Shown here in pieces: positions 9,412 to 20,500 of a stretch of DNA of 64,000 nt. The DNA is from Gracilaria gracilis. Taxonomy: Eukaryota > Rhodophyta > Florideophyceae > Gracilariales > Gracilariaceae. The stretch spans positions 558,001 to 622,000 of the forward strand of contig JARGSG010000005.1 of NCBI GenBank assembly GCA_030374805.1, in the 5' to 3' direction. Each line of letters begins with the position of its first letter. Position 1 is the stretch's first letter. The position numbers and the translations under genes were made by a program. The notes under the pieces were generated by a model. It was not told the origin of the DNA and searched no databases. It saw only the letters and a list, made by a program, of their open reading frames with translations.

Positions 9412-11211
9412 TATGCCACAGATTGTACCTCTTGATAAGTAAAAGCACGAAGAATCTTCGTTTTTCGCTAGAGTCGTTTTCTCCCAAACAATTCGAGCGG
9501 TCAAACCATTCAGTGAACAGTTTCCTCATGGGGCGCGCCGCTCGCTGTGTTTCAAATTCGTTACCCGCACGCCAACTGGTGCATTTTGTGCGATCAGGAA
9601 ATATCAGCTTGTGCGATGCAGCACTTGTGGTGCTTGTCTGAAAAACTGCAGTCTGCAATGGTGTCAACGTCGGTCGGTCCGAAAAATGTCTTCGATACCT
9701 GGACAATGTCCAGGCCCCTGTCCAGTGGACATGACGGTCGCTCAATTTTGGCGCCTTGATTCTTTCTTCGCTGATCGCTTCACTTCTGCGACAAGCAGTT
9801 CGTGTGGCAACCATGAAAGCCTTGTCCATCATCAGTGTCATACCAATTTTTTGCCGTTTTGTGACACCGATGCATCGGATGCACGTACAGGGTAGCGAGT
9901 TCATACCCTTCTACACATATGACACGAATACACGTACCAAGTATTACCGTGTACCGTTTACAGATGGGACACGTATACACGTACCAAGATATGAAACATT
10001 GGAACGAATTTAACGAATTTGTCGCAAAGCAGTTCTACTTTCGTAGAACAATCATATCATGATACCCCAGTTGTCTCACACAGCAGACCGAGGACCTTGA
10101 CGCTAGCGCCCAACATGGGGATGGGGGTCCGGCGTGTGTCAGTGCGCGTACAATCGGCGCTTCGAATCGGTATCAGGCCATGTTAACTTTTTGGAAAGAG
10201 CTGGAAACTGCTGCGGTGATGACTGCCCTACACCCTCACCCCGCCCTTACCCGGGCAGCATAGGCATAGCAGGACTCGCAGGGAGCGTAAGCAGAACATC
10301 GTCTTGATATGTACTCTGACCGGTTTTTGTTGAGTGTTAGGGACTACCGCTGTTCTTCCCATTCTGTTTAAACTTGGCGGTAAAAGTAAAGCCCCCTGTA
10401 GCTTTGGTGAAAAAAAATGCAGATCCAAGCTGGTTCTTACTTGAAAATCGCCGCTTAGAAAAACCTCTCTCCAAAGGAAGGTTAAGACTTGGATGGCTAT
10501 TGTCTGGCCATTTCTCGACATAAACTGAATATCTCACGTTCTAAGCTACAACGCATTCATTCTTGTTCATTTACTCTACTTGCTAAACCTATCACAGGAT
10601 AAGAGGTCTATCCTTTGTTTGCATGATTCCGCCAACCGATTGTTCACAGCTTGGAATCTTTTCAGTCAATTCCGTTACGTCTCATGCTTGCTTGGCTAGC
10701 CCAAGAATAAACTGACAGGGATCCCGAGTTTGGCGGAGTGCTCTGACAAAGAAAAGTGGACCAACCAAAGTCTTGATTATTTGAGGGATCAAAAGTGGCA
10801 AAATGGGTCTGGACAAAACTTTTCTCCACCGGGATTGAGCCGAGATATTCAGTGTGCTGAACGCCGTTCCACCCTTGGCTGTCAAGAGTCATCGCGATCG
10901 GTATCGACTATGGAGATATTGTGCTTTTAAGGAAGGAAGCAGATACAACAACTAGTTACAGCTTCTTAAAATTAAAAAAGCGAACGACCTCTTCCCCCTT
11001 CGGGGGAAGTGCAGCACAAATGGCAATGGGGGTGGCGCAAGGCGCATCCAAAAACGGGGTCATGTGGAAGGTTGGTGGTGCTGTTTGAAACCACGGCATC
11101 GACAACTGCAATACGTGGACAGGTTTTCACAGTTGTGAGATTCTCGAAGGTACGGCCGCTCCCTGGAGTGCGGTGCGCTCGTGCTCCCAAGCTGTGCGAG
11201 TTTTGCATTAG
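9412..11211. other. Intergenic stretch without recognised gene
   Basis: Several short frames exist on both strands, but none has a motif, a good start and a stable homologue in the window. Small local repeats are present, including GTCCAG words near 9700 and CACGTACCAAG near 9935 and 9975. Nothing else is seen. Confidence 0.5.
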
Positions 11212-11265
11212 ACACGCGACATACGCGACATACGCGACATACGCGACATACGCGACATACGTGGC
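11212..11265 (+). repeat. 9-bp tandem repeat (ATACGCGAC)n
   Basis: Four perfect units of ATACGCGAC at 11221-11256 are flanked by one degenerate unit on each side. It lies about 160 bp upstream of the CpeT-like gene start. Confidence 0.9.
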
Positions 11266-11424
11266 GCACGCAGGGGGCTATGAGCTCGCTGAGCTCGCGC
11301 GCGCCTCCCAGCAACGGCAGATAGAAAAACAAGGGCCGTCGACGGACCGAGTCGTAAAATTAGAGGTGAGGCCAATGCACATTTGAACAAGTCGGTATCA
11401 AGTGTACCGCATTCATTGCCGCCA

Positions 11425-12255
11425 ATGCACTCTCTAGCGTTTCTATCAGCACTACCGTTGGTACCAGCGCCCCTATCGCGCGAGCGGCGCCTGCCTTCGC
11501 GCGCGGCAGCCACATGCAGCGCGTCTCCGCCCGCGCGAACCACCTGCGGCGCGTCCGCGGCCGCCACCACCCCGACTCTGCAGCGCTTCCTAAACTGGTT
11601 CCGCGGCGACTTTGACAACTACTACCAGGTAGCGGACGACCGCAGCAGCGGGCTGTCGTACTCGCGCATCCACGAGCACATGCACTGCCGTCTGCAACCG
11701 CTGCGCAACGCGAAGCTGGCGCCGCCGCACCACTCCGTCGTGTTCGCCACGTACTACTACAACGGCAACCCCGACATCGTGTACCGCCGACGGCTGTACA
11801 CGCTCTCCGAAGGCGAGCATGCGCTGGAAATGCGCATCTACAAGATGGCCTTCATCCACGGGCTGCATGTCGCCAAGGCAAACTCCGATTTCAACGCGCT
11901 GGATATGGGCTCTGTCGACGATGCGGCCTTGTATGAGCATCTTGACGGCGCGCAGATTCTGTGGCGCTACGTTGAGCAGCAGCACGCCGGTTGCGAGTTG
12001 GTCGCCAATGGAGCGCACTTTGTTGGTACGATGCGCGATGGCGGCTTTACGTCGCAGGATTCTTTGCGGTATGAGGATGAACTTGTGCTGACCAAGGAGG
12101 ACCTGTGGGTTGGCGAGCGCGTGTTTAACGCGGATGGCGTCATGGTTGGAGGCAATCGCGATGGCATTCCGCATAAGATGCGAAGGGTCCGCCGCCAGGA
12201 TGAGATCAAGTGGACGTTGGATCTTGAGCTTCCGGATTTCAACGAGCCGGAGTGA
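11425..12255 (+). CDS. CpcT/CpeT-type phycobilin (chromophore) lyase, plastid-targeted
   Basis: The 276-residue protein should attach phycobilin chromophores to phycobiliprotein beta subunits or chaperone them in the plastid stroma. The family signature is visible: FRGDFDNYYQ at about 59-68, an H-x-H-x-x-x-R stretch (HEHMHCRLQPL), YYYNGNPDIVYRRRLYTL, the GC of HAGCEL, and late G-rich segments. Residues 1-50 are rich in Ala, Ser, Arg and Thr with few acids, as expected for a transit peptide. I chose the ATG at 11425 (context GCCGCCAATG) because no upstream in-frame ATG exists. The coding part is clearly GC-rich against its AT-richer flanks. No intron or lesion is seen. Members of the family in cyanobacteria act on phycocyanin or phycoerythrin; which substrate applies here cannot be told. 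The gene is the best pointer to a red alga. Confidence 0.82.
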   Translation: MHSLAFLSALPLVPAPLSRERRLPSRAAATCSASPPARTTCGASAAATTPTLQRFLNWFRGDFDNYYQVADDRSSGLSYSRIHEHMHCRLQPLRNAKLAPPHHSVVFATYYYNGNPDIVYRRRLYTLSEGEHALEMRIYKMAFIHGLHVAKANSDFNALDMGSVDDAALYEHLDGAQILWRYVEQQHAGCELVANGAHFVGTMRDGGFTSQDSLRYEDELVLTKEDLWVGERVFNADGVMVGGNRDGIPHKMRRVRRQDEIKWTLDLELPDFNEPE

Positions 12256-12682
12256 GAAGCACGCATACTGGCGGTTTGTCACGAGTGTGGTGCTGGTATG
12301 CCGCTTCCTTGCACCAACATTTTACGCGTGGTGTACCACGGAAACGCTACCCTTGCAACGTTGGTACCCCTGGTATGGGTGTTTGTTTGGAGACTGCGGT
12401 TGTATATGCTTTCCATGTGCGCAGCCCAAGGTGGGCGACATCCAACGTGGCGTGTGTCTCATGCATGTACTAGCGTACTGTAGGTATTTCAGGACCAAAA
12501 TCTGAGATCTGCTTTGCATTCTTTACATGACGATTAGTTAAATTACAGTCACACCATAGAAGATTGTTTAGGACTCCGATTTTCCTAAAAAATCAATCAA
12601 AACCATTGGTTTTGACAGCGTGCACACGTCATCGTACGTGGTCGGCTTTTAGGCGCAATAGTGCCAGCTCGATGAGAGGGGT
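12256..12682. other. Spacer downstream of the lyase gene
   Basis: No gene, element end or RNA gene is recognised. Confidence 0.4.
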
Positions 12683-13306
12683 ATGAAGGGAATCGAGGAA
12701 GGGTTTGATCCCCATATGCTCAATGTGGCTCGCATTGTGGAAAGAAGCTGGACTGGTGTTTTAAAGGCTATCCTTAGTCGCTGTTGGGTTAAAACGAATA
12801 TCGTGGCAGTTGTTGTGGCTGCTGACCTGACAGCATGCGAGGGAAAAATGTCCTTAGCAGTTAAAAAACACGATGTCTTACAGATGACTAAATTGATGGA
12901 GAGAATGTCAATTGGTGTTGATCGACGAGACCCATTTTATGAACAGCTACAACCAATTGCTACAGTTGACGTTGTTTGTCGTTGGGTCTGTATAGAGGAT
13001 GAGGCATGTATTAAGGAGGCCATGGTAGACGACCATCTGGAAATGTCTCGGGAATGTCAATCTGCAGGAGAAGACAATGGAAGTGCAGTAGTGGAATCGG
13101 ATGATGAGGACAATCTGCCTGTTTTGCCGTTGCCGCCCAAATCACACTTGCAAGCGCTATTCTCTCAAGTCGAACAAACTGCGATTGAAAGCAATATATC
13201 GGATGCGGTTTACTTTATAAGAAAAACAAAGAGCGCTGTTCTTGATGCTAAACGCAAAGAATGTAGTGGCAAGATGCGACAGTTGATGATTTACGAGATC
13301 ATGTAA
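12683..13306 (+). pseudogene. C-terminal fragment of a pogo/Tigger-like transposase
   Basis: The 207-residue frame resembles the region after the catalytic core of pogo/jerky-type DDE_1 transposases. It has a helix with W..VL..I..CW..T.IV spacing (ERSWTGVLKAILSRCW), then a long acidic linker (ESDDEDNLPVLPLPP) and a terminal amphipathic helix. No DDE residues are present, so the catalytic part is missing. The family call is supported by the inverted-repeat end 70 bp downstream with the dinucleotide TA beyond it. The N-terminal portion and the left end of the element are not found upstream. Confidence 0.55.
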
Positions 13307-13345
13307 AAGTTGTCGTCGTGGAGGTTTTGAGCTATGCCCTATTCT

Positions 13346-13402
13346 ATATAGTGCCAATCTGGGAGGAATGTCACAGGGTGGCACTATATCGAGGGCCCAC
13401 TG
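13346..13402 (-). repeat. Right terminal repeat of the pogo-like remnant, with subterminal hairpin
   Basis: Read on the minus strand the end is CAGTGGGCCCTCGATATAGT..., followed on the plus strand by TA at 13403-13404, the expected pogo/mariner target. A subterminal inverted copy (TATAGTGCCA at about 13347 against TGGCACTATA at about 13379) forms a hairpin with the end. The left counterpart is missing. Confidence 0.65.
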
Positions 13403-13404
13403 TA

Positions 13405-16400
13405 TTCCAGCCGGTGGGTATCTATAGATATCGAGCATCGACCTGTTATGCGAAACCATTCATGCGTGGTTGGCATTCAGAATTTGGATGACTTTCAAAA
13501 CTTGTCCACTTTCGTACTACTCGTCTCAGCCTGGTTTTAGGGGCCGATATATACTCGTGCATGTGAATGTGTATGTGCTTTTGAAATGTTTTGTTCGCTT
13601 CAACATGTGGTAGCGCTTTGGCTCACGCTTACTTTTGTGTAGCAGTTTGGTTGGTGGTACCTGCCTTTAACAAGTTGAGACACACTTGAAAGCATAGCGT
13701 TTTGAGTTGCAGTTTCCTTCCTGCCGAGAAGCAACATACGTAGCGGTTTCGAAGAAAAAAATGTGGGGCTTTGCAGGTTTGAGAGCAAATTCGTTGAAGG
13801 GTAAACTTGTTAGGGTAAACGATTACCAATACCATCTTTAGCTTTCACAACGGGAGGACGACAGCAGACCAACAAGTGTTCCATGCACTTGTTTGCGTTG
13901 CGGTGGTTGTTAACGTCGACTAGATGGCAACAAACTAGGCGTGTGGTTGTTTCTTTGATTCCGGGTTTGTGAACTCCTAAGTGCGAGCTTGAGTGATGGT
14001 GGATAAAATTAGATAATTTAACTAAGATACAGAAGGTGTGGCACGTGACGCATATGCGCGTTTTGCAGATATGGACTGCACTTTGAACAGGGCGAGACGG
14101 AGAAATAATTATTACACTTTAGTTGCCGCTACAAAGCAATTGAGAATGTTCAACGCTCGACAATAAGCCGCTAGCAGCAGCAACTGGGATAAGCTGAGGC
14201 AGTGGGAGGCTGGACAGCGCGTGTAGAATCGTACGCAAACGACTACGGCAGCGTTCGCGGGCGTGGCAAAGAACAGAGAAAAAACGGTCTTCCCTCCCGT
14301 CAGGCCTCCCCCTCTTCCTGGGAGGGCCAGAACAGGCACCGTTTATTCGGTTATAGACCCCGGCACCGCTACTGCGGGCCGCAGGCGCCGAGGCCGGTTC
14401 CAGACACTCCGGAGATACGCGAGCGTCTTCCAGAGGTGCGCCAGCAACACGGCTTGCGCAAAAACTGCGATGTCGACACGTGCTCAGCACGGTCTCATGA
14501 ACACAGTAAACTACACTCCCCCCGCTCACACCAATCCGCATTGGTGCGAGTAGGATGGAAATCCATGAGTGCGCAAGTCAAAGTCAAAGACGTAGACGTG
14601 GCGCAGCGCACAAAGCACCTTCTCCAGTACTCAGCAAAGTAGAGTTTAAATAGAAAAAGGCGAACAGAAAACCGTAGCGCATCCAAAGTGGTACACGCAG
14701 GGATAAAAGCGTTGCAGTAAGTTAGCCAAGCGTGCTGCATTGACAACCAGAATTAAAAGAGCAAAAAGTTACCTCAGCACACTGCTCCCCAAAGTGAAAA
14801 CCATCGTGCTGCAGCAAAAACGACAGCACAACAAAAACATCTCTCTTGCGCGGCAGACTTCTCGCGTTCACACCTTCCACCATAGCGCATCTCCCAGCGT
14901 ATTAACAGCAGCTGCGATTATAGAATGACAAGCTGCGTGATTGCAAACAATTGCAAAGCACACCAGAAAAGAACCACGACAAACGAAGATACTCTCCATG
15001 CATCCAGAAGTTTTACAACGGACCTGAGTAGCAGCCACAACAGCACAGCACCAACAAAGGTGGCGTAAACGGTAGCACCGCAGACACGGCGCATCCCGCG
15101 TCAGCGCCAAGCACAGGACTGCGCTGAATTCAGAAAAGCAGATAAGTACGACAACGGCGAAGCCTCGCTGTTGTTTTTGGCATCCAAGAAGTACCAGTAG
15201 TGGCTGGAAGATTGCAGTTCCGCTGCCCCCTAGCCAGCCCACGCGCATCCATAGGCGTGTCTGGGTGTAAAGGGCGTTCATTACGCCTAACCGCGACCAT
15301 GTACCAACACTCGCAATTGCAGAGGGCCGCAAGATCCCGGCCACCAGGAGCGGTGCCCAGCGCGACATCGTCGACGGGGCGTAGTGGTCGGGCACCCTCC
15401 GCAGCAAAGCAGTGGTCATGTGCACGTCATGAAAGGATGGTGCGCCAGGACCCGCGGCGTGTGCATAGAGCGCGGGTCCAGCGCCCGACGCGAAGCCTCG
15501 GGGCGAGCAAGGGTCGGCGGTTGGTGAAGTTGGCCGATCTGCAACGCCCCCAACAGCGGGAAGGCGAGGAAACCGTGGCTCAAAGGAGAACAGAGCGCAA
15601 GCACATTCGGTTTCGGGTTTTCAGCGCAAGTACCCAAAACGGATGCGTCGAACGCCATATGTCTTCGCAGGCGACTGCGAGTTTCTATATGTCCATACCT
15701 TAAATCGACAAGGCAGCCCAAAATTTTGAGACTTTTTTGTAGAAAGGCCGTATCTCCAAAACCAAAACACTATTTCTGTCCATTAGTAGCTTAATCTATT
15801 AGGAAAACATACAGCTAGACCTATTGAGAATATCGGTATTCATGTTAGGATAGAACTGGTAAGATTTGCATAACAATCACCCCTCTCTAGCACCCTGAAA
15901 TCGACGTTTCCCAAAATCGACAAGGCATTTGCAGCCCTTTATCCAATTGAAATGCAGTTTTTTTGCACCGAACTGCCAGCTTTCAATCTTCGCCAGATTT
16001 CATGTGTTATCTCACTGCCTCCTGACCGCTTCTACTCAAGTTTTTACTAGTAATAACTGGTTCTCTTACTTTTTAGTGAGTAGTAGTTATAGTAAATGTT
16101 TTGTATATTAAGTATAGAAGCCTAACAGGTACTACAAAACTTTCTAAATGTTGTTAGATTTGTCACTTTTTGGGATCCGAATGTATCCTATATAGCTTCA
16201 ATACAAGACCATTGTGCAATGTAGATGCGTTTGAGAACCGAAGAGAAGAGCCAGAAGAAAATATTTTGCAGATAAGTTTTACTCTCAGACGCTTCTAAGT
16301 TGTTATTATGTCAGGCCTATGTTACGCATTAGGCTCAAAGATTAATACGTTACGGATGTACCTAGTGGGTTTTTTATCAGAAAAGTAGTTTCAGGGTGAG

Positions 16401-16587
16401 GAAGGGTTCTGTTCTTTACGAAACACTCTATAATGTAGCGGAAATTGGCGTGTTGGTGAGTCATAAAAGGTTTACTACCGAACACTTTCATGCTCTAGAC
16501 CGAACGGCAAAAATCGCCAATACAGTGCTTTTTGGACCTTGTCTATTTAAGGATTTCTGCCGATTAAAGGGTTGGACGGATACCAGA
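13405..16587. other. 3.2-kb stretch without recognised gene
   Basis: Open frames exist, for example minus 14541-14119 with a true ATG and minus 15419-14868, but they overlap equally open frames on the other strand in GC-rich sequence. They show no motif I can name. The AT-rich part from 15710 to 16580 holds nothing convincing. An unrecognised host gene cannot be excluded at 14100-15700. Confidence 0.4.
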
Positions 16588-16810
16588 TGTAGTACAATGA
16601 GACTTCAATGGGTTGGTGCCACGTGGGCCTACTTGTGCAACTTGCTGTCTGCGCAGCACCTAATTGGTATTCTGAGTATTATAATTTCTATTTCCTAATT
16701 TCTTATTTAGTTTAGCTTAACATTGCTGGCCCGTGACAGTAGATCATGGCCACAGCCGATGACGTCGTTCCCGCATTGGAGATCGGCATCGGTACACCTT
16801 GTATATATTG
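16588..16810 (+). repeat. 5' LTR of gypsy-2, first part
   Basis: It begins TGTAGTACAATGAGAC and is closely similar to 37755-37977 of the 3' LTR. It holds the promoter-like TGTATATATTG at its right end, where the DNA transposon begins. Confidence 0.88.
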
Positions 16811-16930
16811 GACCTACATCATTTGTCTGTAACTGGTTGAAAGCAAATACATTCAAAGACGACATTTGTATCAAGAAAGAACTGATCTTTCTCGTCTAGT
16901 TTAGGAAACGGCAAGAATCTGTGTACAATT

Positions 16931-17502
16931 TGAGAACACCATTTTGATATGAAAAACGGTGTGGGTGATGACAAACCCAGGGACGGGGAGATACAAACAC
17001 AAAGCGAACGGGACACAACGGAACGGGCTCTTGAGAGTACCAGCCCAACACGCTGTGTAGCGGTAGTAGACAAGAGTCCGTAGTAAACACACAAAGTGCA
17101 CAAAGTAGCAACTACAAAGCGAAGACGTGTAGCAAACAGAAACCACAGCACGACCAAAACTATAGATCTAGTGCTGGCAGAAGCTAACACGAAACGACAA
17201 CAGAGAAGCAGCAGCTCCCTCTCGCAGACCCGAATGTAGGTCACCTGCGGGGAACAACGTTTCCAGAGTCGAAGCACCTATGAGCTGGCCACTACTGCAA
17301 CATATCCCCCGTCTCTGCCACTCACCGCGGAGGTAGTGGCGCTTAAGTAGACAGGGGAGCCGGCGAGGACCATGCGGTGCACTCCCGTGCACCATGCGTA
17401 GAAAACTAAAATATCCAGCAAATATCCAAGTAGAGAAACTTGTAGAATTACATTTGTGTTCAACACGTGCACCACACACTCTGCACGGAAACACGTGCCA
17501 CA
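16931..17502 (-). repeat. 3' LTR of gypsy-1 (572 bp, shorter copy)
   Basis: It matches 23616-24455 except that about 268 bp present there at 23962-24230 are absent here. The junction near 17276-17280 shows only a short microhomology, which favours a deletion in this copy. Confidence 0.88.
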
Positions 17503-17567
17503 CACTCCCAAACCCAGCGGGAGCAACACCGAGCGAGCAAGAAAGGGGAAACGGGGACATGTCCAAA

Positions 17568-20500
17568 TTACTCCACGGATGTCTCAAACATGAATGGTAC
17601 ATCCATTCGACCTAAATCTGGGGTAAACCTCAACCGATGACGAAGGTTGCTTTGTTGACGGTTCATGTGGGTCTGCATTTCCTCGAGGTACAACTGATCG
17701 TCCGGCAGATGCCCGTATCTTCCCACTGCAAAGTGGTAGATATACGTCGCAAAGTCAGTCCCTACATCGCTGTTGATACCGGGGTAAACATCCGAGATGA
17801 GTGTTCTGAGAACATTGGCGGCGCGAGGACCGAAAAACGGCCCTCTGATGCGGAAAAATGCGAGGCAAACATGCATTAAGTTCCACACAACGTACTCCTT
17901 CTGAGCCAACGGGATTCCCAGAGGAGCGAGCCAATTCTCTATGGGCCGACCAGCGAGGACGCATCGGCACAAAGTGAAATCCGATACCAGCCTCTTGAAG
18001 TTGACCCGTATCGGCAATATGGTGAGGTTCTGTTCTTGGCTTGGAGGGCCCTCTCCCTGACCTGCGGGACCAGTGATGGTCAGTACGAGATCATCCCGAA
18101 GATGGGCCGGCCTCCTGCGATACAGCTACAGGCGCCTGGCATGAATTGGCTTCCGAGTGTGACGCTGGCTCCCAGAAATCAAAGTATAGCGGGGATGGTC
18201 CGCGCGAATGATCTTGCACGGGCCGTAATACTTCGACTGCAACGGGGGCCACTTCACACTGGGATTCAGCGCCTTTCCACGAACCACAAGAACTTCATCT
18301 CCGACACTGAAGCGATGACCATACCGAGAATCGTCGCGGTGGTCGGGCTGCTTTGCTATGCGCAAGGCACGCCCAGTGGAACCCACCATTAACTCATGAA
18401 GACGATTGTCCACGATAGCGTCTTCCATCAGGGCCGAAATATCCATTGCGTGCATCCTGGAGCGCGTCCCGTACAGTAGCTCAAATGGAGAATATCCCAC
18501 ACTCATCCGGCGGCGTCGGTATCCATAAAGCACCCTCTGTAGAGCGACATCCCAATCCATCTCGCTGTCGGAAACAATCTTGCTTATCGCGTGCTTGACA
18601 GTACCCACCATACGTTCGGCCCGGCCGTTGGACATTGGTGCATAAGCTAGAACCGGTCTCCAACGAATGCCATTCTGGTTCATGTACGATTGAACTGCAC
18701 CTGCCATGAAGGCAGTGGCATTGTCTGAAACGATGGTCCGGGGGAGACCGAAAGGTGCGACGATCTTCCTTCGCACAAAGTCTAGGACGACGGACGCGGT
18801 GGAACTCTTCGCAGCCAAAGCAATCGGCCAACCCGTGAGATGCTCGACCCCGATGAGCAGGAAGCGGTTCCCACTCTGTGTGGTCCGAAGGGGGCCGGCA
18901 AAGACCACGGAGAACGTGTGGAAAAGTCCAGTGAGAGGGGCACGCTGTCCTGGCCTATACTTAAGCAGAGGTGCCGACAACTGACAGCCATCGCAACTGC
19001 GGACGTAGTCCACAATCTCGGGGAACATGGCAGGCCACCAGAAACGGTCTCGCATGAAGTCCTCGGTAGCCTCGAGGTCCCAATGACCAACGTCGTCGTG
19101 GAAACTGCGTAACAGATTGAGTCTATCCTGGATAGCGGGGACCAGAACCAAGCCCGACTTCGTGCGGCGGTATAGCTCCCCATTCCATGGAAGAAACTTA
19201 TTCGCATTCCTCTTGATCGCGAGGAGGATCTTGGCGTCATGCTCGTCCATAGGAAGCCCACAAAGGTATAGGCCTATATTTGCGTAATATGGCTCGAGAC
19301 CACTGAAAGAATCCTCTGCCGTGACTAACACTTGGCATGCCATACCGTGCTCCAAGTTCTCTAGCTTCGCGAACCGGGAGAGGTAGTAGGCAGCAAAATT
19401 GCCAGTCCCAGAACGGTACACGATCTCGAATTCGTACTCCGCAAAAAGATCCAACCATCAAGCGAGACGCCCATGGACGTCCTTCTTCTGGAAAGCATAC
19501 CTCAGGGCCTGATGATCTGTCACCAACTGGAACTGCTTCGATCCAAGAAGGTAGATGCGAAACTTCTTCAAGGCAAAGACGACTGCCAGGGCCTCCTTCT
19601 CGCATACCGAGTAGTTCTGCTCAGACTTGTTCATAGTTCTGCTTGCGTACTGAACCGGGTGGAACATTCCATCCTCCTTCTTTTGAGCCAGGACAGCCCC
19701 CAAAGACCGGGTGGAGGCATCTGTCTCGACACGAAAAGAGGCATCAAAGTCCGGGAAAGCGAGAACCGGGGGGGAAACAAGCTTCCTCTTCAACTCCTCA
19801 AACGCTTCTCGCATCTCGGGGGTGAACTCCAGCCTCTTCTTGCCTGTGGTGGCGGCGTGAAGGGGCGCGGAGGTCTGTGAAAACCCTTTGATGAAGCGCC
19901 TGTAGTAGCTCGCAAGGCCCAGGAAACTTCTAAGCTCAGTGGTCGTCGAAGGTAGAGGGGCATCCTGAATCGCTTCAATCTTCTTCATGTCCACGGACAC
20001 TCCACCAGCCTCGATGACGTGCCCAAGAAGGTGAATCTTGGGCTGAGCGAAGTCGCACTTGCTGATCTTCAGCTTCAGCCCATGCGAGGCGATGAGCTTC
20101 AGCACTTCCAACACGTCGTGGACATGCTCCTCCATGGTCTTCGAGAATATGACCACGTCGTCAATGTACACACGTGCAAAGGCAATGCGACCGAGAATGG
20201 AGTCCATCAACCTTTGGAAAGTCGATGGGGCATTCATCAGGCCAAAGGGCATGACCTCAAACTGGAAGGTCCCTTGCCGACAGACGAAAGTGGTCATCTC
20301 TTTGCAACGGGGCGACATGCCGATCTTCCAGTATCCGGAGAACAAATCCAGCGTCGTGAAGAACGAACAACCGCCAATGTCATCGAAGATCTGATCCATG
20401 TGGGGGAGTGGCCAACGATCTGGTTTCATGATCTGATTCAAGGCTCTGTAGTCGACTCAGAACCTTGGTTTTCCATCCTTCTTCGTGGCGATGACAACGG

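Noticed and set aside
11212..11265. CRISPR-like array from the 9-bp repeats
   Set aside because: Units are contiguous with no spacers, which is an ordinary tandem repeat in a eukaryotic context.
14119..15703. Several 100-185 codon open frames on both strands as genes
   Set aside because: Long frames overlap on opposite strands in GC-rich sequence, several begin only at non-ATG codons, and none shows a recognisable motif.
16819..17277. A 152-codon minus-strand gene repeated at 23465-23962
   Set aside because: Both frames are LTR sequence of gypsy-1; repetition reflects the LTR pair, not a gene family.
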